A stretch of DNA of 64,000 nt from positions 1-64,000 of the forward strand of contig NZ_JABANE010000002.1 in assembly GCF_012844305.1 (NCBI RefSeq), given 5' to 3'. Under the pieces are notes generated by a model that searched no databases, was not told the origin of the DNA, and saw only the letters and a list, made by a program, of their open reading frames with translations. Below, in pieces: positions 26,014 through 34,874 of the stretch. Origin of the DNA: Flammeovirga aprica JL-4. GTDB taxonomy: Bacteria; Bacteroidota; Bacteroidia; Cytophagales; Flammeovirgaceae. The first letter of the stretch is position 1. The number at the start of each line of letters is the position of its first letter. The translations under genes were made by a program, and so were the position numbers.

Positions 26014-29000
26014 GTTCTTGTTCTTCTTTTTCAGGTTTTTGAGGAGTACGCTTCTTAAATAGTTTTTCATGAATGCCCTGGAACACCACGAACAATACTG
26101 GAATGAAAATCAGTCCTAATAAAGTACCCACTAACATCCCTGCCACAGCACCTGTACCAATAGATTTATTACCCGCTGCTCCTACTCCACTAGCCATTAC
26201 CAATGGCATCAGACCTAAAATAAAGGCAAATGATGTCATTAAGATTGGACGGATACGCTCTCTTGCCCCTTCAATTGCCGCATCATAGAGGGAGTAACCT
26301 TCGTTTCTTCTCTGCAAGGCAAACTCAATAATCAGAATGGCATTTTTGGCTAACAAACCTACCAACATAATCATGGCTACTTGGAAGTAAATATTGTTTT
26401 CTAAACCTCTCCAATTCGTAAAACTATAAGCACCCAATACCCCAAAAGGTATAGAGAACAATACGGCAAATGGAAGAACATAACTTTCATACTGCGCTGC
26501 TAAGAAAAGGTACGTAAACAATATACTCAGCATAAAGATAAAGACTGATTGTCCTGAAGAACTGATCTCCTCTCTTGTCAAGCCAGAGTAAGCGATTTCG
26601 TAATTCAATGGCAATGTTTCCTGAGCAATTCTGTTGATTTCAGCAATGGCCTCACCTGAACTGTGTCCTGCTACTACACCACCGTTTACCGTCACTGCAT
26701 TGTATAAGTTGAATCTTTTGATGGACTGAGGACCATATGATCTTGTCAGTTTCACAAATTCTGAAATCTGAACCATAGTCCCTTCGCTGTTTCTGACAAA
26801 CATATTATCCAAACTTCCTTCATTCTTACGGTCATCCGGTTTGGTCTGCATATTCACACGAAGTTGTTTACCGAATCGTGTAAAGTCCGCTACATAATAA
26901 CCGCCGATAAACCCTTGCATGGATTTGAAAATATCACCCACCAATACTTTTGACTCTTTGGCCTTGGCTACATCAATTTCCATTTCTAACTGAGGGAATT
27001 CCACATTAAATGAGTTGGAAGCAAAGGCAATTACTTCTGATTTTTGAATTTCTGAAGTGAATTTTTTCGCCACTTCATCCAATCCTGACAACTGACCAGA
27101 AGCTTTGTCTAAGATCTGGAATTCAAAACCATCTGAACTACCAAAACCTGGAATACTTGGAGGTACAAAGAAGATCGTTTTGGCCGTTTTGATATGTGCC
27201 GTTCTTCTTTTCAACTCTGCAATAATACCTTCTTTAGTTGTTTCAGGAGTTGTTCTCTCTTTATAATCTTTCAAAAGCACAAAACCTAAAGCGTATGAAC
27301 TACCTGCTCCTGAGAAGAAGTTGGAACCCGAACGCATGGATACAGAGTGTACCCCTTCCGTTCCTTTAATAGCGGCCAACATTTCTTCGGTCATAGCAAA
27401 TGTTCTGTCCATTGAAGAACCAATTGGCAATTCCATATTGATAAAAATTACACCTCTATCTTCTGAAGGAACAAAACCTGATGGCGTATTGGCATCGAAA
27501 TAATAAATGCCTCCAAAACTGAAAACCAATGCCACCAATGTAAGCCACTTGTGCTTTAAGAACACCTGTAAAGTTCTTGTATATTTCTTTACACCTATAT
27601 TAAATGCAAGGTTAAATGCTTCATAGAATTTATCTAAAAATGTTCTTTTCTCCTCCCCTTCATGTGATTTTAAGAAAAGTACACACAGGGCCGGACTAAG
27701 TGTGAGGGCATTAACAGCTGAGATTAAAATCGAAATAATCAATGTCACACCAAACTGCTCATAGAATACCCCTGATGGGCCTTTGATAAAAGTAATCGGG
27801 ACAAATACCGCCGCCATTACCAATGTTACAGAGATGATGGCACCAGAAATTTCACTCATGGCTTTACTTGTCGCCTTGTGTGCATCTTTCTCTCCATTAT
27901 CCATTTTGGCATGGACGGCCTCCGCTACTACAATGGCGTCATCCACCACAATACCAATGGCGAGTACCAATGCAAAAAGCGTCAATAAGTTTAAGGAATA
28001 CCCTAAAACACCCAAGAAGAAGAATGTACCAATAATGGCTACGGGTACAGCAATGGCTGGAATTAATGTAGATTTAAAATCCTGTAAGAAAATCCAAACT
28101 ACAAGGAATACCAAGATAAAGGCTTCAATCAATGTTATTTTCACTTTATCCATAGAAGCCGTCAAGAACTTGTTGGTGTCATAGTTGATCACGTACTTGA
28201 TACCATCAGGGAAGGTCTTCTCTAAGCGCTGTAACTCTATGTGCAAGTTTTCGATCACTTCCTGCGCATTGGAACCTGGTGTTTGGAAAATACCAAAACT
28301 CACACTTGGGTGACCTAATGTGATGGACCTTGTATCATAAGAAAAAGCATCTAACTCTACATCCGCCACATCTTTCAAACGTAAATAACGGCCATTTCCT
28401 TCCGAACGGATAATAATATCTTTGTACTCTTCCGGTGTTTTATAACGGCCTTTATATTTGATTACAAACTCAAAAGGAGAACCGGAGTTTTGTCCCAAGG
28501 CACCTGCTGCCGCTTCCAAACTTTGCTCATTGATGGCATTTTGAATATCAGTGGTCGTCACTGAATACGTAGACATTTTCGCTGGATCAAGCCATATTCT
28601 CATCGAATAATCTCTGGCTCCAAACGGAGAAACTGAGGCCACCCCTTTTACCCTTTGCAACTCAGGTTTCAGCTGAATATTAAAGTAGTTGGACACGAAA
28701 GTCTCGTCATAATCTTTATTTTCTGAATAGATGGCCGCATACATCAAAGAAGAGTTTTCTTTCTTTTCTGTGATCACACCACTACGAATCACCTCTGCCG
28801 GTAATTTGGCATTGGCTCTTGCCACCCTGTTTTGAACGTTTACCGCCGCCACATCGGGGTCAATGCCCTGCTCAAAGAAAACGGTAATAGAAGCCGCACC
28901 GTCATTGGATGCACTCGACGTCATATACGTCATGCCTTCCACACCATTGATCTGTTCTTCAATCGGCACAATCACACTTTCAAGAATGGTCTGTGCACTG

Positions 29001-29155
29001 GCACCCGGGTAACTGGCTGTTACAGCAACAGTAGGCGGAGCGATATTGGGGTATTGAGATACCGGTAAGTCCATATAACCTAATATCCCCAACAATGTAA
29101 TCACCACAGAGATTACTGTTGACAATACAGGTCTGTCAATAAATTTTTGTAACAT
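26000..29155 (-). CDS. RND efflux pump inner-membrane transporter (AcrB/HAE1 family)
   Basis: The 1051-residue protein is full length for HAE1 RND pumps. It starts with MLQKFIDRPVLSTVISVVIT, contains the porter-domain NVQNRVARANAKLP segment and the proton-relay helix GIVVDDAIVVAEAV with two Asp residues, and ends with a short polar tail. Twelve membrane helices are expected. It exports drugs, detergents or other amphiphiles by proton antiport; the substrate is not predictable. It lies 16 bp downstream of the adaptor gene and overlaps the channel gene, so one operon is likely. Confidence 0.95.
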   Translation of the reverse strand: MLQKFIDRPVLSTVISVVITLLGILGYMDLPVSQYPNIAPPTVAVTASYPGASAQTILESVIVPIEEQINGVEGMTYMTSSASNDGAASITVFFEQGIDPDVAAVNVQNRVARANAKLPAEVIRSGVITEKKENSSLMYAAIYSENKDYDETFVSNYFNIQLKPELQRVKGVASVSPFGARDYSMRIWLDPAKMSTYSVTTTDIQNAINEQSLEAAAGALGQNSGSPFEFVIKYKGRYKTPEEYKDIIIRSEGNGRYLRLKDVADVELDAFSYDTRSITLGHPSVSFGIFQTPGSNAQEVIENLHIELQRLEKTFPDGIKYVINYDTNKFLTASMDKVKITLIEAFILVFLVVWIFLQDFKSTLIPAIAVPVAIIGTFFFLGVLGYSLNLLTLFALVLAIGIVVDDAIVVAEAVHAKMDNGEKDAHKATSKAMSEISGAIISVTLVMAAVFVPITFIKGPSGVFYEQFGVTLIISILISAVNALTLSPALCVLFLKSHEGEEKRTFLDKFYEAFNLAFNIGVKKYTRTLQVFLKHKWLTLVALVFSFGGIYYFDANTPSGFVPSEDRGVIFINMELPIGSSMDRTFAMTEEMLAAIKGTEGVHSVSMRSGSNFFSGAGSSYALGFVLLKDYKERTTPETTKEGIIAELKRRTAHIKTAKTIFFVPPSIPGFGSSDGFEFQILDKASGQLSGLDEVAKKFTSEIQKSEVIAFASNSFNVEFPQLEMEIDVAKAKESKVLVGDIFKSMQGFIGGYYVADFTRFGKQLRVNMQTKPDDRKNEGSLDNMFVRNSEGTMVQISEFVKLTRSYGPQSIKRFNLYNAVTVNGGVVAGHSSGEAIAEINRIAQETLPLNYEIAYSGLTREEISSSGQSVFIFMLSILFTYLFLAAQYESYVLPFAVLFSIPFGVLGAYSFTNWRGLENNIYFQVAMIMLVGLLAKNAILIIEFALQRRNEGYSLYDAAIEGARERIRPILMTSFAFILGLMPLVMASGVGAAGNKSIGTGAVAGMLVGTLLGLIFIPVLFVVFQGIHEKLFKKRTPQKPEKEEQEHAVY

Positions 29156-29171
29156 GAAATTGGAGTTAATC

Positions 29172-30281
29172 TTATTTGAATGTGGCTTGGTAAGTTTCTA
29201 GTACTTCATCAACAGTTGTTGGTTTGGAAACGATCTTCTGGCCCGAACGCACCACGTTCACACCTTCAGCAAGAATCTTATCTCCTTTTTTGATGCCTTC
29301 ATCAATCACCAATAATTTGTCTGTTTTAATCCTTGAAGTCACTTTCTTAGTGTACAAAGAGTCCGTATCAGAAACTCTATACACAATCGTCTGTCCTTGT
29401 TGTTCAAATGTAGATTGATAAGGAATCACCAAGGCATTGTTGACCATGTTGCTCACAATCACACGGGCACTACTACCATCTCTCAAAACACCTTCCTGAT
29501 TAGGGAACTTCGCTCTAAAAGATACCGAACCCGTTTCCTGGTTGATACTACCAGAAATCGTTACAATATGCCCTTCATTGGCATACATTGAACCATCTGC
29601 TAATTGCAATTGTACAGCAGGCAGGTTTTTAATTTTCTCTTCCATGTCTTTCCCCTTCACATCTTTGGTGAAAGAAAGGAAATCTCTCTCGTTCATGGAG
29701 AAATAAGCAAACACATTCTGAATGTCAGACACCTCTGTCAATGAAGCCGTATTGGGGCCTACCAATGTTCCCTGACGGAAATTAATAGAACCGACCACTC
29801 CATTCACCGGGCTTGTGATTGTAGCATAACTAATGTTGGCATAGATCGTATTCAAGTTACTTTTCATCTCCGCCAATCTTGCCTCAGCGGTTTTCAGTTG
29901 AATTTCCGAGATTACTTTCTTTTCTACTAACGGGCGCAAACGGTCCACTTCCACTTCTGCCACTGCCACCTGAGCCTTTGCAGTTTCCACCTGCTCACTC
30001 AAAGAAGCCGTTTCGATATGAAAGAGTTTTTGCCCTTTTCTTACTTTCTGACCTTCGTCTACATAAACTGCGTCAATATAACCACTGATTTTAGCACGCA
30101 CTTCACTACTGACTTCCCCCTTTACACTTGCAGGGTACGATTTTTCGTAAGATACATCTCTTACCTCAGCCTCAACGACTTTATAAGGATGAATGGGTTT
30201 GTTGTTTGTAGTCTGTTCATCTTTATTACACGATAGTACAAGAAGTGATAATAAAAGAATTAAGCTTTTGTTACTGGACAT
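29172..30281 (-). CDS. RND efflux periplasmic adaptor subunit (MFP family)
   Basis: The 369-residue lipoprotein (signal with LLVLSCNK lipobox) shows the split lipoyl/barrel-sandwich halves (VRAKISGYIDAVYVDEGQKV and ATITSPVNGVVGSINFRQG) around a coiled-coil hairpin rich in Glu/Lys/Leu (about 85-135). A beta-barrel and membrane-proximal domain follow. It links the pump and the outer-membrane channel. It is the first gene of the operon; no TAnnTTTG box was recognised in the 80 bp upstream, and no linked regulator is present. Confidence 0.93.
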   Translation of the reverse strand: MSSNKSLILLLSLLVLSCNKDEQTTNNKPIHPYKVVEAEVRDVSYEKSYPASVKGEVSSEVRAKISGYIDAVYVDEGQKVRKGQKLFHIETASLSEQVETAKAQVAVAEVEVDRLRPLVEKKVISEIQLKTAEARLAEMKSNLNTIYANISYATITSPVNGVVGSINFRQGTLVGPNTASLTEVSDIQNVFAYFSMNERDFLSFTKDVKGKDMEEKIKNLPAVQLQLADGSMYANEGHIVTISGSINQETGSVSFRAKFPNQEGVLRDGSSARVIVSNMVNNALVIPYQSTFEQQGQTIVYRVSDTDSLYTKKVTSRIKTDKLLVIDEGIKKGDKILAEGVNVVRSGQKIVSKPTTVDEVLETYQATFK

Positions 30282-30473
30282 TATGATCCTGTCTGTTAGG
30301 GTTGATAATTAAGTTGTTGCAATTTCCTTCTTTTATATTAATTGTTTAAACGAAAGTTGAATCATTAGTATTTATTAAGAGTTTAGAGGTGGGAAAGTGG
30401 GGTGGTTTGGGGTGTTTACTTCTTTTTCAGGAACATATATATAGTTATTGCTTTTTCTTTTGATTTTTTTGCT
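30282..30473. other. Intergenic region upstream of the efflux operon
   Basis: This 190 bp is AT-rich with a G-rich patch (GGTGGGAAAGTGGGGTGGTT near 30388). It should contain the efflux promoter, but no motif could be assigned with confidence. No repeats shared with other regions were seen. Confidence 0.4.
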
Positions 30474-30523
30474 AAAAAAAATACACATAGTTTGAAAATT
30501 AATAGTTCTTCAAACCATGTGTA
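30474..30523 (-). terminator. Rho-independent terminator, minus strand
   Basis: Arms TACACATAGTTTGAA (30482-30496) and TTCAAACCATGTGTA (30509-30523) pair over 15 positions with one mismatch. The A8 run to the left gives a T-run on the minus strand. It lies about 180 bp beyond the stop of the gene ending at 30707. The sequence between (30524-30706) holds nothing recognised. Confidence 0.8.
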
Positions 30524-30706
30524 ATTTATTTATCGTCTCCGTTTTTCTTTTCTAATTCTAATCTGAAAAATAATTCAAATTCAGTAAAGAAATTTTGTAA
30601 TATATCAGCTTCTTATTGAGAAGAAAATAGTAATATGCTCGATAAAGAATGTGACGTGACTAGCTTTTGCGAGTATAATCAACATATACATAGTTATGCT
30701 TTGTGT

Positions 30707-31690
30707 TTATTTTATTCTTCGTACATTTGCTAAATATTTTTTACACATTCTTCTGTCACTACTATCATAAAGTGCATTATTAATTGCAAATGTTCCTCCA
30801 AATCCTATTCCCATTGCCCCGATAATTTCTTTTGCATATTCTGCGGTTAAAGCAACTGGATTATTGATTAGTAAATAACCTGCAAAAGGAATTGATGCTA
30901 CTCCCACACCAAATAATAAAATCTCTTTTGTTAATCCTGAGTAGGTATCATTAAACCCTTCTATTAAATCTCTTTCGGAAAGCCCATTACTTATTGAATC
31001 TTCAACTAAATCAATTTGTCGATTAAATGCTTTAATTCTTTCCCTGTTTTTATTTCTAAATTTTATCAAATCTTTAATCGAAATATCAGAGATGTTAGCT
31101 GGAATTAAGAAATTCATAAGGTTCATTAAAAACTTATTTCTACTACTTTCAATAGGATTATGTATTCTTTCGTAATTTGTGTAATTGTCATATTCGATGT
31201 TATCTGTAATTATTGAACCGTTACGTTCGTGAGATATTTCTTTTGCTAAATATGTCATAAACAAAAAAGCCAATTCTTTCGGCAACATTAGTCCTTCTTC
31301 ATTTTTTCCACCTATTCCTTTATCTTCACAATATTCAGCCCACTCGTTAGAGAATTTTTCAGAGAATATTTGATAATTCCAATTTTCACGATTTCGCCAA
31401 TCTCTTTGTAAATTGACTCTTCTAAAAAGATGACTTCTTTGATATGGTTTATCTATAAATTTATCTGCCTCTTCAATTGCTTTTAATGAAGCTCTATATC
31501 CCTGATTGTATTCAGGAGAATACATCGAAACTAAATCTGTTTCGTCTTGAAGTCTCCTATATTCATCTGAAACTAAGTGTTGTCTTTGATAAGGAACAAT
31601 ACTCTCAAAATTCTCTAAATATAGAATTGCAAATTTTAGCCACTCTGTATTGGGTGGTTCAAGATTTGGATAATAAAGGTACTTTTTCAT
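30707..31690 (-). CDS. Uncharacterised protein, possibly DUF6236-like, in a defence-type neighbourhood
   Basis: The start is placed at ATG 31690 (MKKYLYYPNLEPPNTEW) because the motif YYPNLEPPNTEWLKFAILY is the conserved-looking N-terminus; the longer frame to 31729 adds unconserved residues. The 327-residue protein is mostly helical, with a possible membrane hairpin near the C-terminus (ILLFGVGVASIPFAGYLLI and AMGIGFGGTFAI). The N-terminus recalls DUF6236-type proteins, but this is uncertain. It is the most distal of the minus-strand genes that include the Pycsar operons, and AT content is higher than in the core genes. Confidence 0.6.
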   Translation of the reverse strand: MKKYLYYPNLEPPNTEWLKFAILYLENFESIVPYQRQHLVSDEYRRLQDETDLVSMYSPEYNQGYRASLKAIEEADKFIDKPYQRSHLFRRVNLQRDWRNRENWNYQIFSEKFSNEWAEYCEDKGIGGKNEEGLMLPKELAFLFMTYLAKEISHERNGSIITDNIEYDNYTNYERIHNPIESSRNKFLMNLMNFLIPANISDISIKDLIKFRNKNRERIKAFNRQIDLVEDSISNGLSERDLIEGFNDTYSGLTKEILLFGVGVASIPFAGYLLINNPVALTAEYAKEIIGAMGIGFGGTFAINNALYDSSDRRMCKKYLANVRRIK

Positions 31691-31828
31691 TTTTTTATTT
31701 ATCACATATAACGGTGATTCACAAAGCAATTTACTGTCAAACTGCTACTCAGATCGAGTGGGCTATAAACCTTAATATACCCACTTAACATTATTTCAAC
31801 ATGTTAGCAACTGAACTTTGTTCTGAGT

Positions 31829-32272
31829 TTAAAATTTCCAAATGTCATATGTATTGATAATAGATTGAATTATATAGTTTATCTCGTCTTCGAAATCTAA
31901 ATCATCAAAATTGGTGAATTCATTAAAAGAGTAGTTAAAGTTTTCATAGTTATTTCCTGATATTATTTGTAATGTTAAAGTTTCATTTTCTTTGGTTGTT
32001 ACAAAGTCAAAAATGTGATCAATTCCATCTGCAATAATATTAATTTTCATACTGCAATTTCCTTTATCATTTATACCTACTAATTCTTCAATTATATTAG
32101 TATTCTTTGTTGAGCCATATTGGTATTTAATCATTGCTCCTTTTGGAAATCCCTCAATATCATATATTTGTTTTATCAGATTACCAAAAAGGCTATAGTT
32201 AATTTTAAGAAAATTATTTCTTCTTGAGCGAAAATCCTGTTGTGCTTTAAGTATGTCTTTAAATTTTTTCAT
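31829..32272 (-). CDS. Hypothetical protein in the accessory region
   Basis: The start at 32272 (MKKFKDILKAQQDF) is chosen over the upstream codon at 32299. The 147-residue product is acidic toward the C-terminus (FTNFDDLDFEDEINYI) and has alternating strand patterns in the centre. No signal peptide, membrane segment or family is recognised. It lies between the possible DUF6236 gene and the first Pycsar operon on the same strand, with 138 bp and 232 bp gaps. It could be a passenger of the defence region. Confidence 0.5.
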   Translation of the reverse strand: MKKFKDILKAQQDFRSRRNNFLKINYSLFGNLIKQIYDIEGFPKGAMIKYQYGSTKNTNIIEELVGINDKGNCSMKINIIADGIDHIFDFVTTKENETLTLQIISGNNYENFNYSFNEFTNFDDLDFEDEINYIIQSIINTYDIWKF

Positions 32273-32394
32273 AATATAAGTTTTAATTATTATCTCCAAT
32301 CTTTATTTAATAATTTCCTATGAATTTAATCCTTTCATTTTCCATTACTTAATCTTTTGTAGAATGGTCTTTCTAACTTGTTTTTAACGGTTAA

Positions 32395-32499
32395 TATATA
32401 CAAAGAGGCGACTGCGGACTCCAATCCTATCAAACCGTTGAGAAGTTCAAGTGGGCTCCAACCGCTGAAATTACTACTATATCGCCTATTTTGTATATA
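32395..32499. repeat. 105-bp inverted-repeat-bounded element
   Basis: The ends TATATACAAAGAGGCGA (32395-32411) and TCGCCTATTTTGTATATA (32482-32499) are inverted with one gap. The interior has two similar direct motifs (GGACTCCAAT and GGGCTCCAAC) but no protein frame. It lies downstream of the first Pycsar effector and ends 5 bp before its stop codon. No second copy was seen in this window. A terminator, a small MITE or a recombination site are all possible. Confidence 0.5.
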
Positions 32500-32504
32500 C
32501 ACTG

Positions 32505-33062
32505 CTAGCTACCGTACTTTATTCTTAATATTACGTAAACTATTGCTGGTATTAATGAAATGCAACAATATCGTAATGATAAATTATAGTGTTTAAATTT
32601 TTTCTGACAAATCTTTGAATTAATAAATACTTGTGAATCAATGTGGCTATCTAGCTCTTGGTCAGATAATGAAATTTGCTCTGATTCAAAATCTTTAAAT
32701 TTTCTATTTGCAATTGTTTCAAAAAATAAAAGTGAGTTTGTTTTCAAATCTAATTCTTGAAATACAGAAGAGTCTATTTGTGCTTTTAATGTTTTGTAAA
32801 TATTCACAAAAGAAAGAATAACAAAAATAAGAAAACAATATAAACTAATACCTTCAATAAACCTCATGGAAGAAGCCCATGTAATGTTCGTGAAATCAAA
32901 CCTATATCCTATGGTTTTCAGGATTGCAATATTAATACTACTTGTAAAAACAAGAGTTAAAATTATACCTTGTATTGCTAATAAATAAGAAACCTTAGTG
33001 TCAGCATTTGCTACCCAATAATTTACTCTTTCGAGATTTTTGTATCTATCTTCAGTTTTCAT
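32505..33062 (-). CDS. pycTM: Pycsar transmembrane effector (PycTM-like), system 1
   Basis: The start is ATG 33062, which overlaps the cyclase stop as ATGA; the longer frame to 33101 is rejected. The 185-residue protein begins with the effector signature VNYWVANADTKVSYLLAIQG (V13-G32). Membrane helices follow at about 24-44, 72-92 and 163-181, and it shares an LLFFE motif with the second effector (VLFFE). This pattern matches the Pycsar effector domain family, in which cyclic pyrimidine nucleotides trigger membrane damage and abortive infection (established for other members). The signal it senses here is not known. The partner cyclase is directly upstream. Confidence 0.82.
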   Translation of the reverse strand: MKTEDRYKNLERVNYWVANADTKVSYLLAIQGIILTLVFTSSINIAILKTIGYRFDFTNITWASSMRFIEGISLYCFLIFVILSFVNIYKTLKAQIDSSVFQELDLKTNSLLFFETIANRKFKDFESEQISLSDQELDSHIDSQVFINSKICQKKFKHYNLSLRYCCISLIPAIVYVILRIKYGS

Positions 33063-33820
33063 CTTGAGCAAGGATTTTTTTGTTTTTGTTCTGCTAACCA
33101 ATCATTCATATCCATGCGGATGATAGAACCATGATAGAAATTTTCTTCTGTATTATGCGTCAACATATCTTGGTAATATTTATCCAAGGAGTTCTTATAT
33201 CCAGATAAATCATCATAAACAGCTTTAGAGACTACAATTTCATTTATCCACCCTTTATTGGCTTTAGAGCATAATTTGCTAGCATTATTTACTACACCTC
33301 CCATATATATTACATCATTCAAGCCACTACCCTTAAATCCAGCTTTAACCATTAAGGCATCACCTTTGTCCACGCCAATTCCAGCTTTTATAGGGTCTAT
33401 ATTCTTTCTACAGAGTTTATAATTTAACGTATTGACAATAGAATTTGCTGCATATGCTGCTCCAAAAATTTTTTTCACATCTTCTTTCTTTTCAGCAAGA
33501 AATATTGCCCAAACACTATCTCCAACAATGTTAATTTCTTTGCACTCTTTAGATGATTGGAATAGCGCAACTATTTCAGATATATATGCTCTATAAATTT
33601 TAGCAAGTGTTCTTTTTTGAAATTTATCAGGTAGTTTTGATGAATCCCGAATGTCAATAAAAATCGAATAACATTTGAAATAATATCCGTTACTATATGT
33701 TAAATTATCACTATCTGGAACATAATCAACCTGTTCAAAAGTTTCAGATGAATCAAGTATTTCTTGAATTCTATCAAAACTATTTTCGTAATCGTATGCA
33801 ATATTTGATGTAACTTTCAT
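33059..33820 (-). CDS. pycC: Class III nucleotide cyclase of Pycsar type (PycC-like), system 1
   Basis: The 253-residue protein is a compact class III (adenylate/guanylate-type) cyclase domain. Metal-binding aspartates are expected at D56 in FIDIRDSS and D101 in INIVGDSVWAIF; KAGIGVDKGDALMVKAG and VNNASKLCSKANKG are further conserved stretches. No receptor or membrane segment is present. Coupling by ATGA to a PycTM-like effector identifies it as a likely pyrimidine cyclase making cUMP or cCMP on phage infection. Base choice cannot be read from the sequence. Its leader duplicates that of the second system. Confidence 0.82.
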   Translation of the reverse strand: MKVTSNIAYDYENSFDRIQEILDSSETFEQVDYVPDSDNLTYSNGYYFKCYSIFIDIRDSSKLPDKFQKRTLAKIYRAYISEIVALFQSSKECKEINIVGDSVWAIFLAEKKEDVKKIFGAAYAANSIVNTLNYKLCRKNIDPIKAGIGVDKGDALMVKAGFKGSGLNDVIYMGGVVNNASKLCSKANKGWINEIVVSKAVYDDLSGYKNSLDKYYQDMLTHNTEENFYHGSIIRMDMNDWLAEQKQKNPCSR

Positions 33821-33860
33821 TCTATATTATATGTTTATGTGTACGGCCTGCATAGCAACT

Positions 33861-34110
33861 AACATTTGATAAATAAAATTATATCACATTATCTCAATAA
33901 TGTGGTAGTGACGTTTATCCCGTATTAAAAAATCCCTCACAACACCACACCAAGTCTTTAGCTAAATTTCCTTATAAGTTCACTTGTTGTTTTTGTTTTC
34001 TGTAAAAGATGTCTGAATTTAAAAAAATAATAAATAACAAAAAACAAAACAACTTAAAATTTGTATTTCGTTTTCAATTCGTAAGCAAATGCAATTTTAT
34101 TTTGAAAAAG
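33861..34110. repeat. Duplicated leader region of the Pycsar operons, copy A
   Basis: About 250 bp upstream of the first cyclase is homologous, in the same orientation, to 35882-36124 upstream of the second cyclase. Shared stretches include CACCACACCAAGTCT, AACAAAAAACAAAAC and GCAAATGCAATTTTATTTTG. A palindrome CACATTAT-CTCA-ATAATGTG lies at 33885-33904. No protein frame is shared. Promoter/operator DNA or a recombination-derived direct repeat are both possible. Confidence 0.8.
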
Positions 34111-34227
34111 CGTTAAAGTGATCAATGTAAAAGTTTTCAACGAAAAAAGACATTTCAAGTAATCGTAAAGTCCTTCCTAATTTCCATTCTGCTGAGTGTA
34201 TGGAAAATTCCACCGCCTTTGTTCAAC

Positions 34228-34268
34228 TAGGGCTTAATTTTTGGGTCTGAAGACCAAACTAAGCCCTA
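34228..34268 (-). terminator. Strong hairpin after the second Pycsar effector
   Basis: Outer arms TAGGGCTTA (34228-34236) and TAAGCCCTA (34260-34268) enclose an inner TTGGGTCT/AGACCAA stem. It lies 54 bp past the effector stop. No clear T-run follows on the minus strand, so termination efficiency is uncertain. Confidence 0.55.
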
Positions 34269-34322
34269 ATTATTGTATGCCGTTTTTATTTTATTCATTT
34301 CGTTTTGTAGCGTGGTTTATTT

Positions 34323-34874
34323 TCAATTACTCAGATAAGTATATATGCAAAATATACCTGCCAATGGTAAAGTAATATAGGATGAGATTGTAATCCATAC
34401 CGATATTGTAAAGTGTGAGTACTTTCTGCTTGCTATTATTGAGTTCTGCTTAATCTGTTCGGCAATATCTTTCTCTAAAGCAGTGTATTGATCTGATTTG
34501 CCATCTCCAGTGATTTCTTCTATAATTTCTAGATTGCTCTTCCCTTTCAAGTATTCAAAGAATAATACGTTAGGGATTTTTCCAGAGTCATAAAACCCAC
34601 CTTTGATTATTTTAACTCTTGGAGCGAAAGATATCAGGCAATTCACGGTTGAGAAAACGAGACAAATAATAACAAAGAAGAAGTAACCTTCTAAAAAGTC
34701 TGAGGACTTGATGTATTCTAAGTTGAGCAATTTAATAGAACCGAAAATAGAAGCTCCATTAAACGCAATGAGCATAGCATTTTTTGCTTCTGCAAACTTT
34801 AACCAGTCATTCACATTATTGAAGACTTTGAATAATTGTTCTTCTCGAATCTTTATTTCTTTTTGATCAATCAT
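34323..34874 (-). CDS. pycTM: Pycsar transmembrane effector (PycTM-like), system 2
   Basis: The start is ATG 34874, overlapping the cyclase stop as ATGA (the upstream Met at 34883 is disfavoured). The 183-residue protein carries the effector signature VNDWLKFAEAKNAMLIAFNG (V21-G40), helices near 30-50, 60-82 and 155-180, and VLFFEYLKG in the soluble middle. It corresponds to the Pycsar effector domain that acts on the inner membrane when it binds a cyclic pyrimidine nucleotide. It resembles the first effector only in the signature and topology, so the two systems are not a recent duplication of each other. Confidence 0.87.
   Translation of the reverse strand: MIDQKEIKIREEQLFKVFNNVNDWLKFAEAKNAMLIAFNGASIFGSIKLLNLEYIKSSDFLEGYFFFVIICLVFSTVNCLISFAPRVKIIKGGFYDSGKIPNVLFFEYLKGKSNLEIIEEITGDGKSDQYTALEKDIAEQIKQNSIIASRKYSHFTISVWITISSYITLPLAGIFCIYTYLSN

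Noticed and set aside
32395-32499. Integron attC site
   Set aside because: The inverted repeat is suggestive, but the conserved core site (GTTRRRY/RYYYAAC pairing) could not be placed and no integrase or cassette array is present.
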